DNA of 35,447 bases from an uncultured bacterium (GTDB lineage: Bacteria; Patescibacteriota; Minisyncoccia; Phycocordibacterales; UBA9973), in NCBI GenBank assembly GCA_937895515.1, contig CALAYS010000082.1:1-35447 (forward strand). The letters are read 5' to 3'. The translations under genes and the position numbers were made by a program. Below are positions 1 through 7,094 of this stretch, in pieces. Position 1 is the first letter of the stretch; every line of letters begins with the position of its first letter. The notes under the pieces were generated by a model that saw only the letters and a program-made list of their open reading frames with translations, was not told the DNA's origin and ran no database searches.

Positions 1-855
1 AATGGTACTAATATTGTACAGTCTAACCCATTAAAAAACAAAAATGAAAATTATTTAAATTTTTTTAAGGGTCTTCAAGACGGACTAGTATCCCAAATAA
101 AACCTAAAATTAGTAATATAGATTTTGGTCAAATAACAACCGCTCTTTCTATTCATAAATATGTTACAGATAAGGGAGATGAACAGGTTTACCAAGAAGC
201 TTTGAAGAGGTCAAAAATTTTAAGCAGTTCATCTATAAAATTAAATATTGAAAAGTCAGAATTTATTTTTCTAATATCTGATATTGAAAGAAACCGAGAG
301 GTTAAAGAAAAATTTTATAAAGATTTGAATCTATACACAAAAGGGATAGTTAAAGAACTATTTATTAATTCTAAAGGTTCATTGTCTATTGTTTCTCCAA
401 ATGGACCAGATGGGATTTGGACTATTTCAAATGGTACTTCTGTTCTAGTTTTTTTTATAACTCTAATAAATTGGATTAATCTTGATTTAAATCAAAAAAG
501 TTATCAAACCCCACAAATTATTCTATTAGATGAAACTGACTCTATTGTACACCCAACAATTTTATTTGAATTTATTGAACTTTTAAAAGCTTTATCTAGA
601 AAGGTGCAAGTATTTATTACAACGCACTCTCCTTACTTTTTGGATGGTTTTTCAAAGGATGAAATTTATTATATCAAAGATTCTTCTTCAATTGCTGAAA
701 ATTCAAGAGAAGGTATGAATAGGGGTAATATTTATAATTATAAATCTATAATTGAAAAACTTTCACCAGATGAACAGAGAGATGTTTTAAATAAAAAAAA
801 TTCGCAGCTATTTTGTGAAGGAGTAATAGATAGTATCTTCCCTGTAATTGATTAA
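1..855 (+). CDS. AAA/OLD-like ATPase, C-terminal part (5' end outside window)
   Basis: The frame is open back to base 1, so this is the last 284 residues of a longer protein; the TTG at 202 is not a real start. Visible motifs are a Walker B segment ending in ILLDETDS (about 529-546), followed by a His-switch-like TTHSPYFLDGF (about 619-651). A serine/glycine-rich stretch (WTISNGTSVLVF, about 418-453) sits where the ABC-type signature of AAA_21/OLD ATPases lies. Walker A must lie upstream. Proteins of this build act as SMC-like ATPase partners of nucleases. The stop is 3 bases before the next ATG, so the two genes are almost certainly co-translated. The region is more AT-rich than the housekeeping genes that follow, which may mark acquired DNA. 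Family level is fairly sure; the biological role is inferred. Confidence 0.75.
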   Translation, partial: NGTNIVQSNPLKNKNENYLNFFKGLQDGLVSQIKPKISNIDFGQITTALSIHKYVTDKGDEQVYQEALKRSKILSSSSIKLNIEKSEFIFLISDIERNREVKEKFYKDLNLYTKGIVKELFINSKGSLSIVSPNGPDGIWTISNGTSVLVFFITLINWINLDLNQKSYQTPQIILLDETDSIVHPTILFEFIELLKALSRKVQVFITTHSPYFLDGFSKDEIYYIKDSSSIAENSREGMNRGNIYNYKSIIEKLSPDEQRDVLNKKNSQLFCEGVIDSIFPVID

Positions 856-858
856 AAT

Positions 859-1527
859 ATGAAAAAAGTTTGTATTTTAATTGGAGAAGGTGATAGTGAA
901 AGATATTTTTTTCCAAAAATATTAGAGAAAAATTCTTTCTCTTCTCTTTCACAGAAAGAAGGCCTAGTTTCAATATACAGCAAAAATGATGTTTATTGGT
1001 TTTTTGTGTATCCTCCACATTTTGGTACAAATATTTCTGGTAAAAGTAGACTTAAAACACCTGATACATATAGACAAGCTTTTTCTTATTTAAAAAATAA
1101 TTTACATCTAGTACAAGGTAATGATTTTGAAATCTATTTGGTTGTTTTATTTGATACAGATGGAGCTTCTATTGAAGATCGAAAAAATATAATTACTAAA
1201 ACAATTTTAGACTCAAAAGTATCTTTCGATAAAAAAATTATTGCTCCGGTACATTTTGAAATAGAAAGTTGGTATTTTGCTGGTTTAAGTAAATCTTTTC
1301 CACATTTTACTAATGTTGATAATAATTTAGATAAATTATTACAAACTGATACATCAAATTCTCACACAAAGGAAACTTTTCTAAAATATTTAGATCAAGA
1401 TAAATTTATAGGAACCAAAGATATGTCTATTACAATTGCTGAATATTTCGATAATGAAAAAGCAAAAGAATATTCTGAATCGTTTAGAGATTTTCATTTA
1501 TTTTTAGAAGATAACGGAATAAATTAA
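859..1527 (+). CDS. TOPRIM-like / DUF4276-type protein, partner of the ATPase
   Basis: A 222-residue protein translated right after the ATPase. Near the N-terminus it has a beta strand followed by GEGDSE (residues 9-14). A second strand ends in LFDTDG (97-102), and a later acidic motif reads FEIESWY (133-139). This order (Glu motif, DxD, E..E-W) fits TOPRIM-type metal-binding nucleases such as DUF4276 or RloB-like proteins, which often sit next to AAA ATPases in phage-defence loci. No transmembrane or signal segment is seen. Function as a nuclease is inferred from motifs and context only; the exact family was not confirmed by a search. Confidence 0.6.
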   Translation: MKKVCILIGEGDSERYFFPKILEKNSFSSLSQKEGLVSIYSKNDVYWFFVYPPHFGTNISGKSRLKTPDTYRQAFSYLKNNLHLVQGNDFEIYLVVLFDTDGASIEDRKNIITKTILDSKVSFDKKIIAPVHFEIESWYFAGLSKSFPHFTNVDNNLDKLLQTDTSNSHTKETFLKYLDQDKFIGTKDMSITIAEYFDNEKAKEYSESFRDFHLFLEDNGIN

Positions 1528-1544
1528 TTTTAATTATAAAGAAA

Positions 1545-2708
1545 ATGAACGAACTAGATAAAAAAGCATTAGAATATCACAAGCAGTACAAAGGCAAAAT
1601 CGGGACCAGTTTATTGGCGCCACTTTCTGGTAAACCGGATTTGTCTTTAGCATATAGCCCCGGTGTGGGGGCAGTAAGTTTAGCAATATCAGAAGATGTT
1701 AACTTAGCGCGGGAGATGACTTTAAAAGGTCGCACTGTTGCAATAATTAGCGATGGCTCAGCAATACTTGGTCTGGGGAATTTGGGTGCTGAATCCGCAA
1801 TTCCAGTTATGGAAGGTAAAGCCGCATTGTTAAAACATTTTGCAGGTGTGGATGCATTTCCTATATGTCTTAATACACAGGACCCTGATCAAATAATAAA
1901 CATTGTGCAAAACATTGCGCCGGTTTTTGGGGCAATTAATTTAGAAGATATTTCATCTCCGCGTTGTTTTTATATCGAGCAAACTTTGCGCGAAAAATTA
2001 AATATCCCTGTAATGCATGATGACCAATGGGGTACAGCTACAGTTGTACTTGCAGGATTAATTAATTCTTTAAAATTAAAAAATCTAAAAATTGAAGATG
2101 CAAAAATTATTATTTCCGGGTTAGGGGCTGCTGGGGTGGCGGTGTCGCGGTTACTTTTTTCTGCAGGGGCGCAATACATTGGGTTTATTGATAGTCATGG
2201 AATTGTAAATAAAAACCGCACAGATTTAAATAAAGAAAAATTAGAACTAATTGAAAAATCAAAATTAAATTTAACTGATGGGGGATTAGTTGATGCAGTT
2301 AATGACGCTGATATTTTTATTGGGCTTTCTAAACCAGGCGTATTAAATGAATCTATGGTTAAAACCATGAATCCCAATCCAATTATTTTTGCATTAGCTA
2401 ATCCAACTCCGGAAATTATGCCCGACATTGCTAAACTTGCTGGCGCATATATTATAGCTACTGGTAGATCAGATTTTCCAAATCAAGTTAATAATGCATT
2501 AGTTTTCCCTGGGATATTCAAAGCCGCATTGTCCGTCCATGGGTGCCAATTTACCGATGAAGTCTTTATAAACTGCGCACATGCATTAGCCAGTGTTGTA
2601 GAGAATCCAAATGCAGATTATATAATCCCAAGTCCATTTGATGAAAAAGTCGTTCCAGCTATATACAATTCCGCCCGTGAAGTTTTCTTAAAACAAATTG
2701 AAAAATAA
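1545..2708 (+). CDS. NAD(P)-dependent malic enzyme
   Basis: Malic enzyme (387 aa) oxidatively decarboxylates malate to pyruvate and CO2 with reduction of NAD(P). The N-terminal catalytic domain begins with the typical LAYSPGVGAV segment (residues 36-45). Then come the conserved GRTVAIISDGSAILGLGNLG region, the Lys of VMEGKAALLK, and the metal-binding acidic stretch NLEDISSPRCF. The Rossmann domain has the dinucleotide motif SGLGAAGVAV. Length matches the short bacterial type that lacks the phosphotransacetylase domain. In a CPR cell with little central metabolism it would feed pyruvate or reducing power. It has no obvious Shine-Dalgarno. A strong hairpin follows the stop. Confidence 0.93.
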   Translation: MNELDKKALEYHKQYKGKIGTSLLAPLSGKPDLSLAYSPGVGAVSLAISEDVNLAREMTLKGRTVAIISDGSAILGLGNLGAESAIPVMEGKAALLKHFAGVDAFPICLNTQDPDQIINIVQNIAPVFGAINLEDISSPRCFYIEQTLREKLNIPVMHDDQWGTATVVLAGLINSLKLKNLKIEDAKIIISGLGAAGVAVSRLLFSAGAQYIGFIDSHGIVNKNRTDLNKEKLELIEKSKLNLTDGGLVDAVNDADIFIGLSKPGVLNESMVKTMNPNPIIFALANPTPEIMPDIAKLAGAYIIATGRSDFPNQVNNALVFPGIFKAALSVHGCQFTDEVFINCAHALASVVENPNADYIIPSPFDEKVVPAIYNSAREVFLKQIEK

Positions 2709-2711
2709 AAA

Positions 2712-2741
2712 AATGCTATTTATTTTTCAATAAATAGCATT
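2712..2741. terminator. Bidirectional terminator between malic enzyme and the minus-strand gene
   Basis: A 13-bp perfect stem (AATGCTATTTATT with AATAAATAGCATT) closes on a TTTC loop. On the minus strand it is followed directly by a T-rich tract, and on the plus strand by a more distant T-run, so it can end both convergent genes. Confidence 0.85.
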
Positions 2742-2772
2742 ATAATATTAAATTTTTTTCGGTATAGCTTTT

Positions 2773-3426
2773 TTAAGCTTCAGCTTTTGGAGGTTTTTTG
2801 TTTCCAAAATTAAAAGGAAAACCTAATGGATTCTTTCCAAAGAATTCCAACTCTTCAAACATTGATAATATTTTATCAAACGTTAGATCATTATCAAAAA
2901 GCATAGATAGAATATCAAAATTTTCTAATTGCAAACCACTTTTTGTAACCAAAAGATCAAGTTCATCTTTCTCTTTTTGAGTTATTTTTTTATTTTGTAA
3001 AAGGTCTTCTGCTTTTTTGTACCCATCAAACTTAGATTCAATGTTTATCCAGAAATCTTTATGGACAATTTTCCCATGTTTTCCGCAGTTTCTGCAGGGT
3101 AATATTATTATGCTGTCCTTATGGTTTTTAATTATAATTTCTTCCCTTAGTTCATTTATTTTCATACGAATAATCTTTTCAGCAAGACTACTTGCAATTT
3201 TGGCTTCAGACATAATTGGATCAATATCTTCAATTTTTTCAATTTCTTCTGCTAAAGGCAATGCGGCCTCCAGTGTAATTTTTGATGTTGAAGTCAGTTC
3301 CATTAGATGTTCAATTCCACTCATTTTATCTTTAAAAAGAAGAATCTTGTGGTTTTTGTTTACTTTTTCAGGTACCAAAGCATAACCTTTTTCACTTTTT
3401 GTGATTGTGTATGTTTTTGTTCTCAT
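2773..3426 (-). CDS. Hypothetical protein with one CxxCG motif
   Basis: I do not recognise this 217-aa protein. It is charged and probably largely alpha-helical. The middle contains CRNCGKHGK, a single CxxC knuckle that could be half of a zinc site if the protein dimerises. The C-terminus is Phe/Gly/Pro/Lys-rich (GFPFNFGNKKPPK). No membrane segment is seen. It is convergent with malic enzyme and shares its terminator. The ATG at 3426 is followed by a plausible MRTKTYTI beta strand, and there is no upstream in-frame alternative. Confidence 0.6.
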   Translation of the reverse strand: MRTKTYTITKSEKGYALVPEKVNKNHKILLFKDKMSGIEHLMELTSTSKITLEAALPLAEEIEKIEDIDPIMSEAKIASSLAEKIIRMKINELREEIIIKNHKDSIIILPCRNCGKHGKIVHKDFWINIESKFDGYKKAEDLLQNKKITQKEKDELDLLVTKSGLQLENFDILSMLFDNDLTFDKILSMFEELEFFGKNPLGFPFNFGNKKPPKAEA

Positions 3427-3496
3427 TTTAAATTAATTTTCCTTAAAATATCACAAACAGGTTATTTTGTCAAATGATGCTATTTTCTCTACTTAT

Positions 3497-3600
3497 TAAG
3501 GTGAGCGTAGCGCAAGACCTTGAGTATATCGCACGGAACAAAGTGAGTACGATACGAAAGGTGTACAGCTTCTGTAAGAAGGGACATAAGGGTGGGGTGC
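3497..3600. repeat. Structured intergenic sequence with G-rich tail
   Basis: This gap between the divergent genes holds nested inverted repeats instead of a gene. ACCTT (3516-3520) pairs with AAGGT (3558-3562), TATCG (3526-3530) with CGATA (3550-3554), and CAC (3531-3533) with GTG (3543-3545). A second AAGGT at 3497-3501 could compete for ACCTT. A small CTTCT/AGAAG hairpin follows. The last 12 bases (AGGGTGGGGTGC, 3589-3600) recur exactly at 5377-5388, on the other side of the helicase gene. Confidence 0.55.
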
Positions 3601-3614
3601 ATTTATCTTCTTAT

Positions 3615-3622
3615 GCTATAAT
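3615..3622 (+). promoter_or_regulatory. Extended -10 box of the helicase gene
   Basis: GCTATAAT preceded by AT lies 8 bases before the ATG at 3631 (TATAAT at 3617-3622). Transcription would begin at or within a base or two of the start codon. Confidence 0.6.
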
Positions 3623-3630
3623 CCAAATAC

Positions 3631-5334
3631 ATGACGCAAGACCAAGCATTACAAATCTTAAAAACTGGAGCTAATGTTTTCCTAACTGGCGAGCCGGGTA
3701 GTGGTAAAACCCATGTTTTGCGTGAATATATAAATTATCTTAAATCTCATAATATTGAACCATCAGTTACTGCTAGTACTGGTATTGCCGCTACTCATAT
3801 TCATGGGTCCACTATTCATTCATGGAGCGGGATTGGAGCAAAGAATAATATTTCAATGTATGACATTGATTACATTAGTAATTTAGAATACATTTCAAAA
3901 AGAATTGCTAAATCCAGTGTCCTAATTATTGATGAAGTCTCTATGCTGTCCGGCAATATGCTAAATGCTGTTTCGGAAATTTGCCGAAGCATTCGCGGGG
4001 GACATGATCCATTTGGTGGACTGCAAGTTGTATTGGTGGGGGATTTTTTCCAACTACCACCAATTAGTAAAAATAATTACGGGTCAAATAATTTTGATCA
4101 AAGTAATGAAAATGGTACTGATGATTTTGCTTTTTATGCTCGCGCATGGAAAGACGCAAGGTTTATAACTTGTTATTTGTCTGAACAACACCGCCAAGAA
4201 GATAAAATTTTATTGGAAATTCTCTCGGCTATTCGCGCTGATAATGTAGGTGAAGTCCATTTGGAAAATTTACGAAAAAGATATAATAAAAAAATAGATA
4301 CTGATTTAAAACAAACCAAGCTTTTTACTCATAATTTAAAAGTTGATGATTTAAATAACCAAGAACTGGATAAAATAACTGGTAAAAAATATGTTTTTAA
4401 TATGACCCATAAAGGTAAAGCTAGTCATGTAGAAGGCCTTATTCGGGGCTGTTTGTCACCGGAGACCTTAGAATTAAAATTAGGCGCCCGTGTTATGTGT
4501 ACGAAAAACAATAATCAGCGCGGGTTTGTAAATGGTACACTGGGCACAGTAATTGGTTTTGGGGAATTTAATAATTACCCCATAATAAAAACAGAGAATG
4601 GCGAAGAAATTTTAGTTGAGCCAATGAGCTGGCAGTTGGAAGACGAAGGCAAAGTCAAAGCTGAAATTACCCAAGTTCCTCTGCGTTTAGCTTGGGCTAT
4701 AACAGTACACAAAAGCCAAGGTATGAGTATAGACAATGCCACAATTGATTTATCAAAAACTTTTACTTATGGTCAAGGCTATGTTGCGCTCTCTCGTGTG
4801 CGCACACTTGCTGGAATTAATTTAATTGGGATGAATAAAAATGCATTAATGGTCCATCCGGATATCTTGCGTAAAGATGTAGAATTTAAAAAACAATCAT
4901 ACGATGCGGAATTGATGTTTGAAAAAATTAAAAAAGATGAAATGGATGCAATGCATAAACAATTCATCATTGCTAATGGGGGCACAATTGAAAGTGTTAA
5001 AAAAGAAAAAACAAAAAAGCTTTCAACTCATGATGCAACTTTAAAATTATTTAAACAAGGTCTAAAGTTAGAAGAAATAGCTCGCGAGCGCAATATAAAA
5101 GTTGCCAGTATTATTGATCATATTTATGTGCTATTGGAACGCGGGGATATAACTAACCATGAAGTCCTGCAGTTATTAGATGTTGATTTATCTAAAGATT
5201 TAAATAAAATCTACACTGCATTTAATGAAATAGGGTATGAAAAACTAACCCCAGTGTACGAGCATTTAAAAGGTAAATTCACTTACGAGGATTTGAAATT
5301 AGCCCGGATAGTTTATAGAACAACGTTAAATTAA
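3631..5334 (+). CDS. Pif1-like superfamily 1 DNA helicase with C-terminal HTH
   Basis: A 567-aa ATP-dependent 5'-3' DNA helicase of the Pif1/RecD2 type. Motif I is GEPGSGKT (residues 20-27) and motif II LIIDEVSML (about 98-106). These are followed by VLVGDFFQLPP, EQHRQ, LGARVMC and, in the UvrD_C-like part, the motifs AITVHKSQGMS and YVALSRVR. After a Lys-rich linker, residues about 464-507 read like the HTH_40 domain found at the end of RecQ and YpbB proteins (GLKLEEIARERNIK then I..HI). Such enzymes unwind G-quadruplexes and stalled forks. The gene has its own extended -10 and is flanked by exact 12-bp direct repeats that are G-rich. Confidence 0.88.
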   Translation: MTQDQALQILKTGANVFLTGEPGSGKTHVLREYINYLKSHNIEPSVTASTGIAATHIHGSTIHSWSGIGAKNNISMYDIDYISNLEYISKRIAKSSVLIIDEVSMLSGNMLNAVSEICRSIRGGHDPFGGLQVVLVGDFFQLPPISKNNYGSNNFDQSNENGTDDFAFYARAWKDARFITCYLSEQHRQEDKILLEILSAIRADNVGEVHLENLRKRYNKKIDTDLKQTKLFTHNLKVDDLNNQELDKITGKKYVFNMTHKGKASHVEGLIRGCLSPETLELKLGARVMCTKNNNQRGFVNGTLGTVIGFGEFNNYPIIKTENGEEILVEPMSWQLEDEGKVKAEITQVPLRLAWAITVHKSQGMSIDNATIDLSKTFTYGQGYVALSRVRTLAGINLIGMNKNALMVHPDILRKDVEFKKQSYDAELMFEKIKKDEMDAMHKQFIIANGGTIESVKKEKTKKLSTHDATLKLFKQGLKLEEIARERNIKVASIIDHIYVLLERGDITNHEVLQLLDVDLSKDLNKIYTAFNEIGYEKLTPVYEHLKGKFTYEDLKLARIVYRTTLN

Positions 5335-5352
5335 AATAGTTAGAGATGATTT

Positions 5353-5390
5353 CCCTCCCTGGACACGGGGAGGGCTAGGGTGGGGTGCGT
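5353..5390. repeat. GC-rich intergenic hairpin with G-rich tail
   Basis: CCCTCCC (5353-5359) pairs with GGGAGGG (5368-5374) around an 8-base loop, followed by CTAGGGTGGGGTGC. It is far more GC-rich than its surroundings and lacks a T-run directly after the stem, so it is not a clean terminator. It shares AGGGTGGGGTGC with 3589-3600. It starts 18 bases after the helicase stop. Confidence 0.65.
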
Positions 5391-5398
5391 TTTAATAA

Positions 5399-5480
5399 TA
5401 GCTTCACCAGAACAAGTTTTTACTCAGCCCTGCGCCAAAGGATCCTCGGGCAGTTCGCAAAAACTTTTCTGGTTTCGCTA
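5399..5480. repeat. Stem-loop element, copy 1
   Basis: Long imperfect palindrome. TAGC pairs with GCTA, then comes a symmetric TTC/TTC internal loop. ACCAGAACAAGTTTTT (5406-5421) pairs with AAAAACTTTTCTGGT (5459-5473) with one bulged base. Inside, GCCC (5427-5430) pairs with GGGC (5448-5451) around the 17-nt loop TGCGCCAAAGGATCCTC. Copy 2 (5961-6031) has the identical loop but different, still complementary, stems. Confidence 0.8.
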
Positions 5481-5537
5481 TATGATATAATCATCTCTTA
5501 TTTTTTCTTTGCTATATCTTTTATTTAGTGTATGTGT

Positions 5538-5640
5538 TATGATATTAATTGTAAAAGTTCCAGCTCCTAATCTTCGTGCTTTATAGTGTGAGTAGGGTGA
5601 TGCAGCATTTACACATTATAAAGGAATAAATTATATTTCT
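5538..5640 (+). promoter_or_regulatory. Promoter and roughly 90-nt structured leader of the RRM gene
   Basis: A -10-like TATGAT (5538-5543) would start transcription near 5550, leaving about 90 nt of untranslated leader, unlike most genes here. In the leader TATAGTGTG (5582-5590) pairs with CACATTATA (5612-5620), nine pairs with one G-U. AAAGGA follows at 5620-5625, 15 bases before the ATG, rather far for a Shine-Dalgarno. Confidence 0.55.
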
Positions 5641-5901
5641 ATGGCAACAAAGCTTTTTATCGGCAGCCTAGCATGGGCTACTAACGATGATTCACTTATG
5701 AATCATTTCGCATCAGTCGGACCTGTAGTATCAGCTCGTGTCGTAATGGACAAGATGACTGGTCGCAGTAAAGGTTTCGGATTCGTTGAATACGAAAATG
5801 AAGCGGATGCTCAAACAGCTGTCACAAAGCTTAATGGTAGCGAGCTTGATGGCCGTACTATTACAGTACAAGAAGCTCGTCCTCGTGAAGACGCTCGCTA
5901 G
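5641..5901 (+). CDS. Single-RRM RNA-binding protein
   Basis: An 86-aa protein that is almost entirely one RNA recognition motif. RNP2 is LFIGSL (residues 5-10) and RNP1 RSKGFGFVEY (about 42-51), with the aromatic residues that stack on RNA bases. A short Arg/Asp-rich tail follows (EARPREDAR). Bacterial proteins of this kind (cyanobacterial Rbp, and many in CPR) bind single-stranded RNA and are often cold-regulated. Codon choice is richer in GC than in neighbouring genes, as in highly expressed genes. It has its own promoter and long leader, its own terminator, and is bracketed by the two copies of the stem-loop element. Confidence 0.95.
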   Translation: MATKLFIGSLAWATNDDSLMNHFASVGPVVSARVVMDKMTGRSKGFGFVEYENEADAQTAVTKLNGSELDGRTITVQEARPREDAR

Positions 5902-5910
5902 TACACTTTA

Positions 5911-5948
5911 ATAAAAGACCCTGAACCGAAAGATTCAGGGTCTTTTAT
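5911..5948 (+). terminator. Terminator of the RRM gene
   Basis: A 15-bp perfect stem (ATAAAAGACCCTGAA with TTCAGGGTCTTTTAT) surrounds the 8-nt loop CCGAAAGA, ten bases after the stop codon. Confidence 0.9.
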
Positions 5949-5960
5949 TATGAAAACTTT

Positions 5961-6031
5961 AGAGCTAAATGTTTTTTCCTCGGTCTTGCGCCAAAGGATC
6001 CTCAGACGGCTCGTCAAAAACATTTAGCTCT
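5961..6031. repeat. Stem-loop element, copy 2
   Basis: AGAGCTAAATGTTTTT (5961-5976) and AAAAACATTTAGCTCT (6016-6031) form a perfect 16-bp outer stem. GTCT (5983-5986) and AGAC (6004-6007) form the inner stem around TGCGCCAAAGGATCCTC, identical to copy 1. The stem bases differ from copy 1 on both sides in compensating fashion. Confidence 0.82.
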
Positions 6032-6053
6032 TTTGTTTTGCTTAATTTCCAAG

Positions 6054-6059
6054 TATAAT
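6054..6059 (+). promoter_or_regulatory. -10 box, six bases before the ATG
   Basis: TATAAT followed by exactly six bases and then the ATG at 6066. This spacing puts the expected transcription start at the start codon and decides for 6066 over the upstream in-frame ATG at 6033, which would lie in front of the -10 box. Confidence 0.7.
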
Positions 6060-6065
6060 ATAAAC

Positions 6066-6545
6066 ATGGACGAAAATAATCCCAATAATATTTTGCTTTC
6101 TTGGACTACACCCGAGCATGTTCACCATGAACGCAGTATTGATTTTTATTGGATTGTTGGACTTATTAGTGTTGTTGTTTCTGTATTAGCTTTTATTTTA
6201 AAAGATGGGTTATTTGGTTTTCTAGCTCTTATTGGTGGTGGTTTATATTGTTATTCAAACTGGAAAAAACCAAACAATGTAGATGTTATAATAACTGACA
6301 AAGAAATAGCAATTGGTTATGATGTTTTTTTAATTTCTAAAATTCAATCTTTTCGAATAATTAAAATCAAAGATGAATACGAATTAGTCTTAAGTATTCG
6401 GCAAACATATCAACCCGTTGTTTCTATTTGTGTTCCTAATGATATGGTTGATAAAACAAGAGAATTACTTGGCTCTATGATAGAAGAATCAGAAACTATC
6501 GTACCTCACATCGGCCGCCGGTTCATGGCACGATATAAAATATAA
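6066..6545 (+). CDS. Small membrane protein with two TM helices, unknown function
   Basis: A 159-aa protein starting MDENNPNN. Two adjacent hydrophobic helices (about residues 26-45 and 48-63) form a hairpin in the membrane. A C-terminal soluble beta-rich domain follows, which reads like a PH-like bacterial domain (VDVIITDKEIAIGYDVF...SFRIIKI). Proteins of this layout are common in Parcubacteria, without assigned function. I chose ATG 6066 because the -10 box lies at 6054-6059. It precedes a tRNA gene in the same direction. Confidence 0.7.
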   Translation: MDENNPNNILLSWTTPEHVHHERSIDFYWIVGLISVVVSVLAFILKDGLFGFLALIGGGLYCYSNWKKPNNVDVIITDKEIAIGYDVFLISKIQSFRIIKIKDEYELVLSIRQTYQPVVSICVPNDMVDKTRELLGSMIEESETIVPHIGRRFMARYKI

Positions 6546-6585
6546 GCTTGAAATATAAGATTTTTTGTGTTATTGTTTTGAAATC

Positions 6586-6657
6586 GCTCCCGTCGTTCAA
6601 TGGATAGGACATGCGTTTGCGGAACACAAAATCTAGGTTCGATTCCTAGCGGGAGCA
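6586..6657 (+). tRNA. tRNA-Arg (anticodon GCG)
   Basis: A 72-nt cloverleaf. The acceptor stem GCTCCCG/CGGGAGC is perfect, the D arm is GTTC/GGAC, the T arm CTAGG-TTCGATT-CCTAG is perfect, and the variable loop is AAAT. The anticodon loop TTGCGGA gives GCG (6619-6621), reading Arg CGC/CGT. The anticodon stem TGCGT/ACACA carries one C-A mismatch in its middle pair. No CCA is encoded. The next gene starts 4 bases after the discriminator base. Using GCG in place of ACG would remove the need for TadA editing at this box. Confidence 0.9.
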
Positions 6658-6661
6658 CTAT

Positions 6662-7078
6662 ATGGCACATCTAGCAATTGATTATGGTAGTAAATACATT
6701 GGGCTGGCAGTTAGCGACCCAGATGGGGTTTTGGCTTTTCCAGCGGGTGTAATTGCTAACAATGATAAAACCATTGATGTAATAATGGATTTGATTAAAG
6801 AAAAATCTATTAGTGTTATTGTCATTGGTGATTCTGTTGACGAGCATGGTAATAAAAACCAAATTGCAAAATACGCTACTGGGTTTGGAAATGAAATTAA
6901 AGAAAAGTCTGGTTTACCCGTACATTATATTAATGAATCTTTTACATCGTCCCACGCACGATTTATGTTTGATGATACAAAAATAAAAGGCCGAATCGAT
7001 GCCAGCGCTGCGGCATTAATCTTGCAAAGATTTTTAGACAAACAAAAACAAACCACCATTGATAATTTTAATATTTAA
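6662..7078 (+). CDS. ruvX: Putative pre-16S rRNA nuclease / Holliday junction resolvase-like (YqgF family)
   Basis: A 138-aa RNase H-fold protein. The first acidic residue is in AIDYGSKYIGLAVSD (residues 5-19), the second in INESFTSS and the third in GRIDASAAALILQRFLD. These are the three catalytic carboxylate positions of YqgF, which trims the 5' end of 16S rRNA in E. coli and resembles RuvC-type resolvases. Length is typical of the family. It begins 4 bases after the tRNA gene with no Shine-Dalgarno, so it is either translated from a tRNA-processed transcript or from a start inside the tRNA gene. Confidence 0.9.
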   Translation: MAHLAIDYGSKYIGLAVSDPDGVLAFPAGVIANNDKTIDVIMDLIKEKSISVIVIGDSVDEHGNKNQIAKYATGFGNEIKEKSGLPVHYINESFTSSHARFMFDDTKIKGRIDASAAALILQRFLDKQKQTTIDNFNI

Positions 7079-7094
7079 AGTAATATAAATATAT

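Noticed and set aside
202..204. TTG start for the ATPase
   Set aside because: The frame is open to base 1 with sensible sequence, so the gene is cut by the window edge.
746..1030. Minus-strand 94-codon frame across the ATPase/TOPRIM gene boundary
   Set aside because: It is a shadow of two well-supported plus-strand genes and has low-complexity content.
3474..3674. 66-codon open frame before the helicase gene
   Set aside because: It runs over nested inverted repeats and into the helicase start in another frame; its protein has no recognisable character.
5399..6031. Integron attC sites or CRISPR repeats
   Set aside because: The attC core boxes (GTTRRRY and its complement) are absent, and only two copies exist without spacer regularity.
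6033..6065. Earlier ATG for the membrane protein at 6066
   Set aside because: It lies upstream of the -10 box, and the added residues look non-coding.
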